Below, piece by piece: positions 16,838 through 26,543 of a DNA stretch of 64,000 nt (position 1 is its first letter; each line of letters starts with the position of its first letter). The stretch comes from Acidithiobacillus ferrianus. GTDB taxonomy: Bacteria; Pseudomonadota; Gammaproteobacteria; Acidithiobacillales; Acidithiobacillaceae. The translations under genes and the position numbers were made by a program. The notes under the pieces were generated by a model, which searched no databases, was not told the DNA's origin, and was given only the letters and a program-made list of their open reading frames with translations. The stretch is taken from assembly GCF_010378095.1 (NCBI RefSeq), contig NZ_WNJL01000011.1, positions 1-64,000 on the forward strand, given 5' to 3'.

Positions 16838-17725
16838 TTATTTTTTGGGCATCAAACCCGCGTCTTGGGCGGCGAGGCCGCCGACCGCCGACCAGTCACG
16901 GGGTTCGCCGTCCTGCGCTGCCAGGGCAATGAAACGGTCGCGCAAGACACTGGCGAAGGGAAGCGGTACTGCGAGCGCTTCCGCCGCCGTCAACATGAGG
17001 CGGATATCCTTCTGCCCTAGGGGTGCGGCGAAGCCCGGCGGGGTAAATTTACGGTCAGCGATGAGGGCGCCATAGTTCTTGTACAACGGCACGTTAAACA
17101 GGCTGGAGGTGAGCAATTCCAGATAAGCGTGGCGGTCGATTCCGCCCTTTTCGACGAGCGCCATGGCCTCGCCGAGCGATTCGATGACGGCGGCAATCAG
17201 GAAATTGCCGCTCAGCTTTACCAGATTGGCCTTGTCGGCTTGCTCCGCGACCACAAAAGTACGTTGGCCAATGGCCTCGAAAAGCGGTTGCAGACGCTCG
17301 ATGAGACTGTGCTTGCCGGCCACCGCAAGAAACAACTTACCCGCTGCCGCCGCATCCGGACGCCCAAATACCGGGCAGGAAACATAGTCTTGTCCCGCGG
17401 CGGCGTGTGCAGCCGCGAGCCGGGCGGAGAGCGCGACGCTGATGGTGCTACAGGAAACATGTATGGCACCCGCGGACAGGTGCTCAAGCAGACCGTCGCC
17501 GGCGAGTACGGTCTGTTCCACCGCCGGATCATCCGCCAACATGCTGAAGACGACGTCGGCGGCGGCGAAATCCGCCAGGGTTTTGGCGGCCTGCGCACCT
17601 TGGACGACGAGAGGTTGTATTTTTTCAACAGAACGATTGAAGACGATCAACGCTTGCCCCGCCGCCAGCAGACGCGCGGCCATACCCGAGCCCATCCGTC
17701 CTAAACCGATAAATCCGACTTTCAT
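16838..17725 (-). CDS. NAD(P)-dependent beta-hydroxyacid dehydrogenase (HIBADH family)
   Basis: A 295-aa oxidoreductase of the 3-hydroxyisobutyrate / glyoxylate / succinic-semialdehyde reductase family. ATG 17725 is chosen for its AAGGAG. The Rossmann motif is KVGFIGLGRMGSGMAARLL. The substrate-loop region (DYVSCPVFGRPDAAAAG) replaces the common DAPVSGG. The catalytic lysine is in LVKLSGNFLI, and the C-terminal all-helical domain completes the fold. Close relatives reduce glyoxylate or succinic semialdehyde; the exact substrate cannot be told from sequence. It stands alone just outside the AT-rich island with normal GC content. Confidence 0.85.
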   Translation of the reverse strand: MKVGFIGLGRMGSGMAARLLAAGQALIVFNRSVEKIQPLVVQGAQAAKTLADFAAADVVFSMLADDPAVEQTVLAGDGLLEHLSAGAIHVSCSTISVALSARLAAAHAAAGQDYVSCPVFGRPDAAAAGKLFLAVAGKHSLIERLQPLFEAIGQRTFVVAEQADKANLVKLSGNFLIAAVIESLGEAMALVEKGGIDRHAYLELLTSSLFNVPLYKNYGALIADRKFTPPGFAAPLGQKDIRLMLTAAEALAVPLPFASVLRDRFIALAAQDGEPRDWSAVGGLAAQDAGLMPKK

Positions 17726-17873
17726 GCACTTCTCCTTGCGACCCACATTGCATACCAGTCAGTTGATATCAACCATAGTCAGAATCATCCAGGATATCAA
17801 GGACCCCCCAGCCGGACTTTGACGCCCATACAGACCGGCGCGCCCAGCATTAGCGACCGCCTTTGGCGAGAAT

Positions 17874-17901
17874 GACGCTGGACGCTGGACGCTGGACGCT
17901 G
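17874..17901 (+). repeat. Four tandem copies of a 7-bp unit (GACGCTG)
   Basis: Four exact head-to-tail copies of GACGCTG, followed by a partial fifth (GACG). It lies in non-coding sequence upstream of the small lipoprotein gene, where replication slippage could change copy number. Confidence 0.7.
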
Positions 17902-18019
17902 GACGGCGCTGGCCTGGCAGCGGCGCCATCGCGTGCCGGTTGCCGAAGCGCTCTCTTTACGACGATAATGTGCCCTGATGGGTGGTGGGGGTGTTTGGGA
18001 CCGTTGGCGGGGCATGCGC

Positions 18020-18289
18020 ATGCGATATTTGATTCTGGCGGCATTGATGGCGACGACTATGGCCGTGTCGGGATGTGCCGAGAAAGGTACGGGACCGCTC
18101 GTGGTGGGAAAGACCTATACCGCCGCGTTGTCAATGGCCATGCTCAACTTTAAGGTGCTGTCCTATCAGGGAAAGGGATGGTATTCCGTGCAACTCATTG
18201 GCCAACATATGTCTCCTTTTAGCACCGCCGTGCCAGCCCTGATAAACGCGCGCAAACTTTCCCTCCTGCAATCCCAGAGCGGCAACTAG
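18020..18289 (+). CDS. Small hypothetical lipoprotein
   Basis: An 89-aa predicted lipoprotein. GGCGGGG stands nine bases before ATG 18020. The signal MRYLILAALMATTMAVSGC ends in a lipobox. The short mature part (VVGKTYTAALSMAMLNFKV, then GWYSVQLIG) looks like a compact beta-rich envelope protein. No family was recognised. DUF423 follows about 90 bases downstream on the same strand. Confidence 0.55.
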   Translation: MRYLILAALMATTMAVSGCAEKGTGPLVVGKTYTAALSMAMLNFKVLSYQGKGWYSVQLIGQHMSPFSTAVPALINARKLSLLQSQSGN

Positions 18290-18381
18290 TGCGAGATTTG
18301 GAGATTCCTGTTTTTGATCACCCACACCGATTTTTCCAGGCACGGGCGGCAAATCGAATGTCTGTTCCGGCGGAACCATAG

Positions 18382-18759
18382 ATGACCACGCAGATAGACA
18401 AACTGTTCCTTGCTCTGGGTGCGCTTAACGCGGGGGTCGCGGTAGCCCTGGGGGCCATCGGCGCCCACGCCTTGAAAAATCGCTTGTCACCTAAAATGGT
18501 GGGTATCTACCATACCGGCAGCCAGTACCACCTTTATCACGCCCTGGGGCTGATGCTGGTGGGGTTGATGGCGCTGCAACGGCCGGAATCCAAGCTCATA
18601 CCGTGGTCGGCCGGGCTGATGCTGACAGGGACGGTGCTCTTTTCGGGTAGTCTGTATCTCCTGGCAATCACCAGCAAGGGTTGGCTCGGCGCTGTCACAC
18701 CGGTCGGCGGTTTGTTGCTCATTGCCGCGTGGCTGGTGCTCGCTATGGGAATTTTGTAG
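18382..18759 (+). CDS. DUF423 family small membrane protein (YgdD-like)
   Basis: A 125-aa protein with four predicted membrane helices and the DUF423 signature (LGALNAGVAVALGAIGAHAL, then YHTGSQYHLYHALGLM near residue 45). Length is typical of the family. Members sit in the inner membrane; the function is unknown. The rhodanese gene begins 16 bases after its stop, suggesting one transcript. Confidence 0.88.
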   Translation: MTTQIDKLFLALGALNAGVAVALGAIGAHALKNRLSPKMVGIYHTGSQYHLYHALGLMLVGLMALQRPESKLIPWSAGLMLTGTVLFSGSLYLLAITSKGWLGAVTPVGGLLLIAAWLVLAMGIL

Positions 18760-18775
18760 GCATTCGGTGGTCCCT

Positions 18776-19174
18776 ATGGCAAAGTCGATCCCGCGCCTCA
18801 CACCCCATGATGCCTTCAACTTCCTGCGGGAAAACCCGCAAGCGGTGTTCATCGATGTCAGGAGCGAAATGGAGTTCCTCTTCGTCGGACATCCCAAGGA
18901 GGCATTATCCATTCCCTGGCGGGACGAGCCGGACTGGGAAATCAACCCGGACTTCCTGGCGCACGTGCGGCGGGCCACATCCCATGACCGTCCCACCCTG
19001 TTGATTTGCCGCAGCGGCCACCGTTCTCTGGAGGCTGGCCTATTTTTACAAGCGCATGGTTTCAGCGCCATCTACAATGTGGCGCATGGTTTTGAAGGAG
19101 ATCTGAATGACCGGCATTGCCGAAGCAGCCTGAATGGCTGGCGCTTCGATGGATTACCCTGGGAACAATGCTAG
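18776..19174 (+). CDS. Rhodanese-like sulfurtransferase domain protein
   Basis: A single rhodanese domain of 132 aa, cytoplasmic. ATG 18776 is chosen (GGTGG upstream) over an upstream start inside DUF423. It has the conserved VFIDVRSEMEF strand-loop and the active-site loop LLICRSGHRSLEAG, whose Cys carries the persulfide. The C-terminus ends with the usual GFEGDLND, then GWRFDGLPW. It probably transfers sulfur between thiol acceptors, which fits a sulfur-oxidising lifestyle, though such domains are widespread. A terminator hairpin follows. Confidence 0.87.
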   Translation: MAKSIPRLTPHDAFNFLRENPQAVFIDVRSEMEFLFVGHPKEALSIPWRDEPDWEINPDFLAHVRRATSHDRPTLLICRSGHRSLEAGLFLQAHGFSAIYNVAHGFEGDLNDRHCRSSLNGWRFDGLPWEQC

Positions 19175-19207
19175 GGTCGGATTGACGGCGACTCACCGAT
19201 CGATGCA

Positions 19208-19241
19208 AAGAGGCCCCGCTGATTGCTCGACGGGGCCTCTT
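19208..19241. terminator. Bidirectional rho-independent terminator
   Basis: An 11-bp perfect stem (AAGAGGCCCCG with CGGGGCCTCTT) around a 12-base loop, lying between the convergent rhodanese and Lpp-like genes. Short A and T tracts flank the stem, so it can serve both strands. Confidence 0.7.
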
Positions 19242-19266
19242 CACAAACGACCGGCGCGCGAACTAC

Positions 19267-19572
19267 TTACTTCATCATCGCCTTTTTGAACATCCGCTCA
19301 ACCTTCGCATTGGCTTCGTCAGCCTTCTGGTTGGCGGCGTTGGCCGTGCTCATCGCCTGATCAGCGGTGCTCTGCGCAGCGCTTGCCTTGCTCAGAGCAT
19401 CCGTCGCGGTACTCTGCGCGGCATTGGCCTTGGCCAACGCCTCATTGGCGGTGGACTGCGCGGCGTCAGCCTTGGCAGCAACCTTGTCGAGGTCCGAAGT
19501 GGTCGCACAACCGGCCAGGCCCAAGGGCAAAATCAGCGCAGTTACCTTCAAAGCGGTGGTAAACTTGCTCAT
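19267..19572 (-). CDS. Alanine-rich Lpp-like lipoprotein with heptad repeats
   Basis: A 101-aa lipoprotein; AAGGAGA precedes ATG 19572. The signal ends in LGLAGC. The mature chain is a continuous coiled coil built from four near-identical 14-residue units (AAQSTANEALAKAN, AAQSTATDALSKAS, AAQSTADQAMSTAN, AANQKADEANAKVE), followed by RMFKKAMMK. Murein lipoprotein (Lpp/OprI) has the same plan: an outer-membrane lipid anchor, a trimeric coil and a C-terminal Lys that can be linked to peptidoglycan. The last residue here is also Lys. A structural tether role is likely but inferred. Confidence 0.75.
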   Translation of the reverse strand: MSKFTTALKVTALILPLGLAGCATTSDLDKVAAKADAAQSTANEALAKANAAQSTATDALSKASAAQSTADQAMSTANAANQKADEANAKVERMFKKAMMK

Positions 19573-19929
19573 AGCAGTCTCCTTTATGTTGGGTTGGATA
19601 ACGAGCAGGCACAGCATAGCTAAAAAAACAACAACACGCCAGTAACCGGGACCACGTTTCCGGTGAATATGCCGATCCCGCTCCCCCGAGAATGCCTCGG
19701 GCCGCCACGGGCGCCTATCCTCCGCAAACCCCGCTTAGTGGTCTTGGTGCATGCACGGACTCCCCCAAGAAATATACCGCAACAGACTGTTTATCATGGA
19801 TTAATTTTATCTCCTTGATTTATTCCGCGTTTTCTGTATGATGTTGTTCCGTTTCGTATTTTGAGCATAACATCGGCGTAGCGAACGCTGGGACAGGTCA
19901 CCAGGACCGGCTCAAATAAGGAGATAGAT
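19573..19929. other. Divergent intergenic region
   Basis: About 357 bases between the Lpp-like gene (minus) and the 3D-domain gene (plus). It must contain promoters for both. No small gene, RNA or repeat is apparent. Confidence 0.4.
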
Positions 19930-20505
19930 TTGATACAACGGTTCTCTGCGGGGCTAAGCCTCGCCTTGTTCGCTTTTTTGCTGCCCAACGCCCTGGCGCT
20001 CGATCCCCCGGATCTGCCAGCTCCCCTGATCAGCGCATTATCCAAAAGCACCCCCGATTCCCAGGGGATGGATGCTTCCTCGGAGAAAGTCGCGGACACC
20101 GCCAAGGAAACCGGCTCCTCCCAGACCCGGCATAGCGATGGCGCGCTCCTCATGCGGCGTCAGGTGTTTTACCTGCAGCGGGTGACGGCTTACAACGCCC
20201 TTCCCGATCAAACCAGCAGTAATCCGGATATCGCCGCTTGCGGCCCTAATCGACCCGATCAGGTAGCGCTCTCACAGGATTTGTTCTTCCTCAAGAATGG
20301 CGGCAACCGTTGCGGTGAGCGCATCGATATCATTCTCCAGTCTGGACGGGTGATTCACGGTGTGGTCTGGGATACCATGAACCCTCGCTACCATAATGCC
20401 GCCGATATTCTCATGAGCAGCGTCCAGCGCGCCATGGACTTTGGGGTGAAACAAGCCCAACTGCGTTTCGTGCGCTCGCAAACACCTTCGACCAACGGCC
20501 TCTGA
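19930..20505 (+). CDS. 3D domain (double-psi beta-barrel) secreted protein
   Basis: A 191-aa exported protein starting at TTG with AAGGAGATAGAT directly upstream. A signal peptide (LSLALFAFLLPNALA) is followed by a polar linker. The domain from about residue 80 has the 3D-family pattern (VTAYNALPDQTSSNPDIAAC, VALSQDLFF, RIDIIL, VVWDTMNPRY, and a late GVKQAQLRF strand), with aspartates as in peptidoglycan lytic transglycosylase-type barrels. It probably acts on or near the cell wall; activity is unproven. The convergent pepP gene starts its 3' end 11 bases away. Confidence 0.75.
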   Translation: MIQRFSAGLSLALFAFLLPNALALDPPDLPAPLISALSKSTPDSQGMDASSEKVADTAKETGSSQTRHSDGALLMRRQVFYLQRVTAYNALPDQTSSNPDIAACGPNRPDQVALSQDLFFLKNGGNRCGERIDIILQSGRVIHGVVWDTMNPRYHNAADILMSSVQRAMDFGVKQAQLRFVRSQTPSTNGL

Positions 20506-20516
20506 CCACCCACGGT

Positions 20517-21860
20517 TCATTCAGCGCTGGCGGGGCCCGCAGCCATCATCGCTTCAATATCCGGCACCCGCTTAGGCACTTCGCTGGAGAGGATATCCGG
20601 CCCGTTGGCGGTCACCAACACGTCATCCTCGATGCGGATCCCGACGCCGCGCCAGCGTTCCGGCACCGTCTGGTTGTCCGGAGAGAAGTACAGACCCGGC
20701 TCGACCGTGAGCACCATCCCCGCTTCCAAAGACCGCCAAGAGTGATCCGCGCTGCGGTAATGGCCTACGTCATGCACATCCATGCCCAGCCAATGCCCTG
20801 TCCGGTGCATGTAAAAAGCCTTATAGCTGCCCTGCTCAATGACCGCGTCGCGACTTCCAGAAAGTATTTTCAGATCCAGCAGGCCGTCAACCAGCACCTT
20901 GACGGCCTCGTCATGATATTCCGCCACGGAACGTCCCACCTGGATGGCGCTTATCGCCGCTTCCTGACTGGCCAGGACAATCTCATAAATCTCCCGCTGC
21001 GCCGAACCGAAGACTCCGCCGACCGGTAGAGTCCGGGTAATATCCCCGGCGTAGGCGCCCACCTCCGCACCCGCGTCGATCAGCACCAGATCGCCGTCGC
21101 GCAATTCCGCATCATTTTCGGTGTAATGCAGGGTGCAAGCGTTGATCCCGCCGCCGACGATGCTCGGGTACGCCACGCTGGTCGCACCGAGGCGTTGAAA
21201 AACATGCTCGATTTCGGCCGCCAATTGATATTCCAGCATGCCTGGTTGGCATTGGCGCATGGCGTGGCGATGTCCGGCACCGCTGATGCCCACCGCCGCA
21301 CGCATGATCTCGACTTCTTCCGGATCCTTGAACAGTCGCATCTCGTGAATCAGGTCAGCGACATCCACCACCTCCAACGGGTAGCGCACGCCTTGGCGAA
21401 CCTTGCTCTTGGCTATATTGCGCCAATGCATCACCCGCGCATCGAAATCCGTGGACTGGCCCATGGGGTAAAACAGCAACTCACGGTCTTCCAGCAGTCT
21501 GGGCAGCGCCTCGTTCAGTTCATGAATGGACAGGCAACGATCCACCTGGCATTGCGCCAAGGCACCCTCCAGCCCGGCACGGCGGCCATCCCAGATTTCC
21601 CGCTCCGGCTCGCGAGGACGACAAAACAGGATCTGTTCTCCGTCCGCATGCCCCGGCACGAGCACCAGTACTGCCTCAGGTTCCACGAAGCCGGTCAGGT
21701 AGAGGAAATCGCTGCTGCCACGAAAGGGATATTGCACATCACCGTTGCGGCTCTTGGGCGTGGCGGTAGGGATGATGGCGACACCAGCGGCATGCATTTT
21801 CCGCATCAACCGGCGACGCCGGGCCACATAATCAGGGCGCGGCAGATGGAGTCTTGTCAT
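20517..21860 (-). CDS. pepP: Xaa-Pro aminopeptidase (aminopeptidase P)
   Basis: A cytoplasmic metallopeptidase of 447 aa that removes N-terminal residues ahead of proline. ATG 21860 (GGAGA upstream) fits the family start (PRPDYVARRRRLM). It has the N-terminal creatinase-like domain (to about 175), then a pita-bread catalytic domain with the dimanganese ligands in LIDAGAEVGAYAGDITRT, GHWLGMDVHDVG, VLTVEPGLYF and RIEDDVLV. All expected ligand positions are present and length is normal. Confidence 0.95.
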   Translation of the reverse strand: MTRLHLPRPDYVARRRRLMRKMHAAGVAIIPTATPKSRNGDVQYPFRGSSDFLYLTGFVEPEAVLVLVPGHADGEQILFCRPREPEREIWDGRRAGLEGALAQCQVDRCLSIHELNEALPRLLEDRELLFYPMGQSTDFDARVMHWRNIAKSKVRQGVRYPLEVVDVADLIHEMRLFKDPEEVEIMRAAVGISGAGHRHAMRQCQPGMLEYQLAAEIEHVFQRLGATSVAYPSIVGGGINACTLHYTENDAELRDGDLVLIDAGAEVGAYAGDITRTLPVGGVFGSAQREIYEIVLASQEAAISAIQVGRSVAEYHDEAVKVLVDGLLDLKILSGSRDAVIEQGSYKAFYMHRTGHWLGMDVHDVGHYRSADHSWRSLEAGMVLTVEPGLYFSPDNQTVPERWRGVGIRIEDDVLVTANGPDILSSEVPKRVPDIEAMMAAGPASAE

Positions 21861-22016
21861 AATAAAAGGTCTCCCGTACGGTTCATGTGTCGATATTGCC
21901 TGCCGTATCGCAAGAGCGCCAGAGTGTTCCGGGTGAGGCGCTGGAGCCGTGTGCATAAAAATGCGCCGTCAATCCCCTAAGAAAAACAGCGCACGCAGCG
22001 AGACGGGGCGAGTCTA

Positions 22017-22484
22017 TTATTGCATGGCGGCTTCCACCTGCTTCGCAAAAGCCGGGTCGGTTTGCGTCTTCTTGAGCATGCTCGAGTACTGTTCCGCGGT
22101 CAGATGATTGCTGGCGAGGACTCCGTCCACCTTGGTCATGTAAGACTGCTTCAAGTTTTCGCGTTTGGCGGCGGTGAGGCCTTTCTGACTCAGCGCCGTA
22201 TGCACTTGCTCGTTGAGTTGCTTGATTTGACCGACAGCGACGGCAAAATCTTTTATTTGAGTGGGATTCGAGGCCGTACCCGCAGTCGCTGCCACACGCA
22301 AAAATCCCGGAGTTGCACGCTCCAGACCAGCGGCCAGGGCCGCACCGCCACCAAGACTAAACAGACCCAGAATAAACAAGGTGCCCCATTGGAGACGCGA
22401 CTTCGCGAAAAACCCCGGCAAAGCCGGTTTCTTTGTCGGATGAACCGCATTCTGGGCAGCATGATGAACTGTAGTTTCTTCCAT
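22017..22484 (-). CDS. DUF4168 domain membrane/secreted protein
   Basis: A 155-aa protein. ATG 22484 (GGGGAGAGG upstream) is preferred to an upstream start. An N-terminal cytosolic stretch and one membrane helix (LFILGLFSLGGGAALAAGL, about residues 37-55) are followed by a helical domain (IKQLNEQVHTALSQKGLTAA, then MTKVDGVLASNHLTAEQY) that fits DUF4168. Function unknown, and no operon partner. Confidence 0.65.
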   Translation of the reverse strand: MEETTVHHAAQNAVHPTKKPALPGFFAKSRLQWGTLFILGLFSLGGGAALAAGLERATPGFLRVAATAGTASNPTQIKDFAVAVGQIKQLNEQVHTALSQKGLTAAKRENLKQSYMTKVDGVLASNHLTAEQYSSMLKKTQTDPAFAKQVEAAMQ

Positions 22485-22655
22485 ACCTCTCCCCTCCCCG
22501 CCTATTAGAAAAAGAATGCTCGAGATAAGGCACCATTCATACATAAGACGGCTCTTTAATTCGGCCTTCCTGGTCACCCTAACCGCTCGGACCGAATATT
22601 GCAAGCACCGCGCATAGGGCGGTCAGGCCACTGTGACGGTAGAGAAAAATGCGCC

Positions 22656-24014
22656 TCAGCCTCCCTCGAAGGCCGCCTCCATGGCGTCGCCGAGATGCGC
22701 GGCAGGATGCAGCGCAAACGCGGGGGTCGCTAAATCCTGCTCGCCGCGCGGGAGGATAGCCCCCTTGAAACCCAGTTTTATCGCCTCCCGTATCCTTGTC
22801 TCCATGCCTGCCACGGGGCGGACTTCTCCGGCCAGACCCAGCTCTCCAAAGACGATCCGACGTCCCGTCAGCGGTTTGTTGCGGAAACTGCTCAACAAGG
22901 CCAGGGCCACCGCAAGATCCGCCGCCGGCTCGTTCACCTTGATGCCGCCCGCGATGTTCACGAACACATCCTGGTCGAACAACACGCTACCACCATGGCG
23001 ATGCAGGATCGCCAGCAGGAGGGAAAGGCGGTTGGGGTCCAGGCCGATGGCTACCCGACGTGGATTGGCCAATGGACTAGGGGTCACCAGGGCCTGCACC
23101 TCCACCAGGAGTGGGCGGGTTCCTTCCTGGGTCGCCAGCACGACACTCCCCGCCACAGGCCGATCGTGCTGCGACAGAAAGAGTTGCGAAGGATTGGCGA
23201 TCTCCCGGAGGCCCTCTTCCTGCATCTGGAAAACGCCCAATTCGTTGGCGGCGCCAAAGCGATTTTTGATGGCGCGCACGATGCGATAGGGACTGCCCGC
23301 CTCGCCCTCGAAGTACAGTACCGTGTCCACCATGTGCTCAAGTACGCGCGGACCCGCGATGGCCCCTTCCTTGGTGACGTGACCCACCAGCCAGAGGGCC
23401 GTGGCCGTGGCTTTGGCGAAACGCACCAAACGCGCCGCGCACTCCCGCACCTGCGCCACGGAGCCGGGGGCCGATTGCAAGGTATCGGTGTAAATCGTCT
23501 GAATGGAATCTATCAACACCAGGGCAGGCTGCTCGCCTCGGAGCAACCCCTCGATAACCTCCAGATGGTTTTCCGCGACCACCCGCACCGGGCTTTGCGT
23601 CAGACCCAGACGCTGGGCGCGCAAGGCGACTTGTGCCGCGGACTCCTCCCCGGTGACATAGAGTACCTTGCCGCTCCGGGTCAGGTGATGGGCGGTCTGG
23701 AGCAGGAGGGTGGATTTGCCGATGCCGGGCTCCCCGCCCAGGAGAATGGCCGCCCCTGGCACCTGCCCGCCGCCCAGCACCCGATCGAGTTCCGTCAGGC
23801 CCGTAGGGCTGCGCCCCACCTCCGCGACCGGTACGGCGTGGAGAAACTGCGGCGGACTGGCCGTGGCGTAGGCCGTGTGCGACTTGATCCCGGACTTCTC
23901 CGCACGTTGTTCGACGAGGCTATTCCAGGCCCCGCAATCCGGACAGCGGCCCAGCCATTTATTACTGGCGCTGCCGCAGTCCTGACAGACAAACAGGGAT
24001 TTTTCGCGGCTCAT
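22656..24014 (-). CDS. radA: DNA repair protein RadA
   Basis: A 452-aa DNA-dependent ATPase/helicase that promotes branch migration in recombination. It has the N-terminal four-cysteine zinc finger (C10, C13, C24, C27), Walker [11 protein letters not shown] near 93-102, the RadA-specific IKNRFG motif, and a C-terminal Lon-like domain ([12 protein letters not shown], then [17 protein letters not shown]). Length is standard. The start overlaps the alr stop by four bases (ATGA), so the two are translationally coupled. Confidence 0.97.
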   Translation of the reverse strand: MSREKSLFVCQDCGSASNKWLGRCPDCGAWNSLVEQRAEKSGIKSHTAYATASPPQFLHAVPVAEVGRSPTGLTELDRVLGGGQVPGAAILLGGEPGIGKSTLLLQTAHHLTRSGKVLYVTGEESAAQVALRAQRLGLTQSPVRVVAENHLEVIEGLLRGEQPALVLIDSIQTIYTDTLQSAPGSVAQVRECAARLVRFAKATATALWLVGHVTKEGAIAGPRVLEHMVDTVLYFEGEAGSPYRIVRAIKNRFGAANELGVFQMQEEGLREIANPSQLFLSQHDRPVAGSVVLATQEGTRPLLVEVQALVTPSPLANPRRVAIGLDPNRLSLLLAILHRHGGSVLFDQDVFVNIAGGIKVNEPAADLAVALALLSSFRNKPLTGRRIVFGELGLAGEVRPVAGMETRIREAIKLGFKGAILPRGEQDLATPAFALHPAAHLGDAMEAAFEGG

Positions 24015-25105
24015 GGAACCAATCGGCGCGGAACGCGCGCTTGTATGCGACAGCTTAGTTCGTAAGGGATGGTGCCAAGCCGCGCCGCCAAGACTTCGAC
24101 AGCCGCGCCGCCGGCCCCCATCAGCACAACGGGGGCGTCGATTTCCGCTTGCACCTCCGTCAGATCCACGGAGAGCATATCCATGCTGACCCGTCCCAAA
24201 ATCCGGGCGGCTTGGCCGGCTACGGTGATAGGCGCGCCCATACCGAGATGACGCGGATAACCATCACCGTAGCCCGCCGCCACCACCCCCACCCGGCAAT
24301 GGGCCGGACTTTGCCACGTGGCGCCATATCCCAGCCAGTCGCCGGGAGTGAGATTCCGCGTGGCCACCACGGCACTGCGCCAGGACAAAACCGGCTGTAA
24401 ACCGATCTCGCTGCCGCTCCGTCCCGCGAAAGGGGAAAGACCGTAGAGCATTAGTCCCGGACGTACCCAGCGATGATGCGTGAAAGGCAACGCCAGCACC
24501 CCGCCCGAATTGGCGAGGCTGTGCTGACCCGCCGTGGAGCCATCGAAGCACGCCATGGCCTCGGCAAAAACGTCCGCCTGCTGACGGTTGAAGAGGTCGT
24601 CCGGAGTATCGGAACGGGCAAGATGGCTCATCAGACCCAGCACCCGCCAGCGCGGATAATGCCGCAAAGCGGCGAATACGGCCGACAGGCGGTCCGGTGC
24701 GAAGCCTAGCCGGTGCATGCCCGTATCCACTTTGACAAACAATCGGAGGGCAACGTCGGCGGCGTGGGTTTCCAGCCAGCGTAACTGCCGCTGTTCATGA
24801 ATGACCAGCAGGTAATCGCGCGCAGCGGCATTTCTCACCTCCTCCGCGGCAAACGGGCCGCCGAGGATGCAGATAGGTCGTTCCAAACGCAGCGCGTGGA
24901 GGGTTTCCGCCTCTTCCAGAGAAGCCACCGCGAAGGCATCCACCCCCGCCTCCGCCAGCACCGGCGCACAGAGCGTGACATCGTGCCCATAGGCATTGGC
25001 CTTCACGGCCGCCATGATCCGCGCATGAGGCGCCCTCTGACGCACCACGGCCACATTGTGGCGCAGCGCGGTGGCAGAGATTTCGGCAACCATCGGGCGA
25101 GTCAT
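24011..25105 (-). CDS. alr: Alanine racemase
   Basis: A PLP enzyme of 364 aa making D-alanine for peptidoglycan. The PLP lysine is in [12 protein letters not shown] (about residue 35), and the opposing catalytic Tyr is in GYGATWQSP; the C-terminal beta domain carries [16 protein letters not shown] 25105 is used because the fold starts there ([15 protein letters not shown]), although no strong ribosome binding site precedes it. It follows dnaB and precedes radA in one direction, a frequent order in gammaproteobacteria. Confidence 0.96.
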   Translation of the reverse strand: MTRPMVAEISATALRHNVAVVRQRAPHARIMAAVKANAYGHDVTLCAPVLAEAGVDAFAVASLEEAETLHALRLERPICILGGPFAAEEVRNAAARDYLLVIHEQRQLRWLETHAADVALRLFVKVDTGMHRLGFAPDRLSAVFAALRHYPRWRVLGLMSHLARSDTPDDLFNRQQADVFAEAMACFDGSTAGQHSLANSGGVLALPFTHHRWVRPGLMLYGLSPFAGRSGSEIGLQPVLSWRSAVVATRNLTPGDWLGYGATWQSPAHCRVGVVAAGYGDGYPRHLGMGAPITVAGQAARILGRVSMDMLSVDLTEVQAEIDAPVVLMGAGGAAVEVLAARLGTIPYELSCRIQARVPRRLVP

Positions 25106-25143
25106 GGATGCATGATACCGCAAAGAAAAACAAAATCCCCGCG

Positions 25144-26517
25144 CTAGCGGGCGAAACCGTTCCCGGCCGGGGCATAATTCTCGAAACGGGTATATTCGCC
25201 GAAAAAGCTCATCCGTACCGTCCCGATGGGCCCATTGCGCTGCTTGCCAATAATCACCTCGGCAATGCCTTTCACCTCTTCCTTATCCCGGTAATAGACC
25301 TCCTCCCGGTAGAGGAAAAGAATCAGATCGGCATCCTGCTCGATGGCGCCGGACTCCCGCAGATCGGACATCTGCGGACGCTTCTCTGTCCGGTTCTCCA
25401 AGCTGCGGTTGAGCTGGGACAAGGCAATCACCGGAATCGCCAGCTCTTTGGCCAGTGCCTTGAGTGAACGGCTGATCTCGGAAATTTCCGCAACGCGGTT
25501 ATCGCCCCGACCCGGTACCTGCATGAGTTGCAGGTAATCGACCACGATCAGCGCCAAACCGTGCTCGCGTTTCAGCCGACGTGCCCGCGACCGCAGATCC
25601 ATCGGTGTCAGCGCGACCGAATCGTCGGTGAACAGGGGGGCGTTGCTCAACTCGCCAATGGCATGCGCGATGCGCGGCCAGTCATCATTACCCAGACTGC
25701 CGTTGCGCAACCGGTGCTGATCCACCCGCCCCCGCGAGGAGAGGGCGCGCAACACGATCTCATCCGTCGGCATTTCCATGCTGAAGACCGCTACCGGCTT
25801 GCTCTCGGCACAGGCGACGTGCTCGGCGATGTTCATGGCGAAGGAGGTTTTCCCCATGCTCGGACGACCGGCAACGATGACCAGTTGACCGGGGTGCAGG
25901 CCCGAAGTCTTCTCATCCAGGTCGGTGAAGCCCGTGGACAAACCGGTGACGCCCTTTTTATCCCGGGCAATGATTTCGATCCGGTCAATGACCGCCGGAA
26001 GGGCGTCCTTGATCTGGATGAAACCCTCGCCGCCACGCTGTTGCCCCTCGGCGAGCTGAAAGACACGGCTTTCCGCCTCATCCAGTAGCGCTTGCGCCGC
26101 TCGCCCTTCGGGGCGATAGGCCAACTCCGCGATTTCCCGCCCCACGCGAATGAGATCGCGCAGGGTCGCCCGCTCCCGCACGATACGGGCATACGCGAGC
26201 ACGTTGGCCGCCGAGGGGGTCTCGTTGGCCAACATCAGGAGATACTGCACCCCGCCCACTTCGACAAGTTGCTCGTGGTCCTGCAGCCACTCGGAGATCG
26301 TTACCGCATCGACGGCGCGACCGTCACCCAGCATGACGGTAATGGCGTGGAAAATCTGCCGGTGGCGACGCTCGTAAAAATCCTCGGCGGCCACGACCTC
26401 CGTCACTTGCTCCGCCGTCTCGGGATCGATCAGCAGCGCGCCGATGACGGACTGTTCCGCCTCAATGGAATGTGGCGGGGCCTTGACCCCGCCGCCATGG
26501 TCCGCAGACTCGAACAC
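25144..26517 (-). CDS. dnaB: Replicative DNA helicase DnaB
   Basis: The hexameric replicative helicase, 457 aa. The N-terminal primase-interaction domain ([17 protein letters not shown]) is joined by a linker to the RecA-like motor. Motifs: Walker [14 protein letters not shown], Walker [11 protein letters not shown], the H3 region [14 protein letters not shown], and the C-terminal [18 protein letters not shown]. It follows rplI by 26 bases at the end of the rpsF-rpsR-DUF2232-rplI operon, as in many gammaproteobacteria. No intein is present. Confidence 0.98.
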   Translation of the reverse strand: MFESADHGGGVKAPPHSIEAEQSVIGALLIDPETAEQVTEVVAAEDFYERRHRQIFHAITVMLGDGRAVDAVTISEWLQDHEQLVEVGGVQYLLMLANETPSAANVLAYARIVRERATLRDLIRVGREIAELAYRPEGRAAQALLDEAESRVFQLAEGQQRGGEGFIQIKDALPAVIDRIEIIARDKKGVTGLSTGFTDLDEKTSGLHPGQLVIVAGRPSMGKTSFAMNIAEHVACAESKPVAVFSMEMPTDEIVLRALSSRGRVDQHRLRNGSLGNDDWPRIAHAIGELSNAPLFTDDSVALTPMDLRSRARRLKREHGLALIVVDYLQLMQVPGRGDNRVAEISEISRSLKALAKELAIPVIALSQLNRSLENRTEKRPQMSDLRESGAIEQDADLILFLYREEVYYRDKEEVKGIAEVIIGKQRNGPIGTVRMSFFGEYTRFENYAPAGNGFAR

Positions 26518-26543
26518 GCCGCCGTCTCCGTCCCTGCCGGAGT

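Noticed and set aside
22995..24065. 356-codon plus-strand ORF opposite radA
   Set aside because: A shadow of radA, whose motifs are unambiguous.
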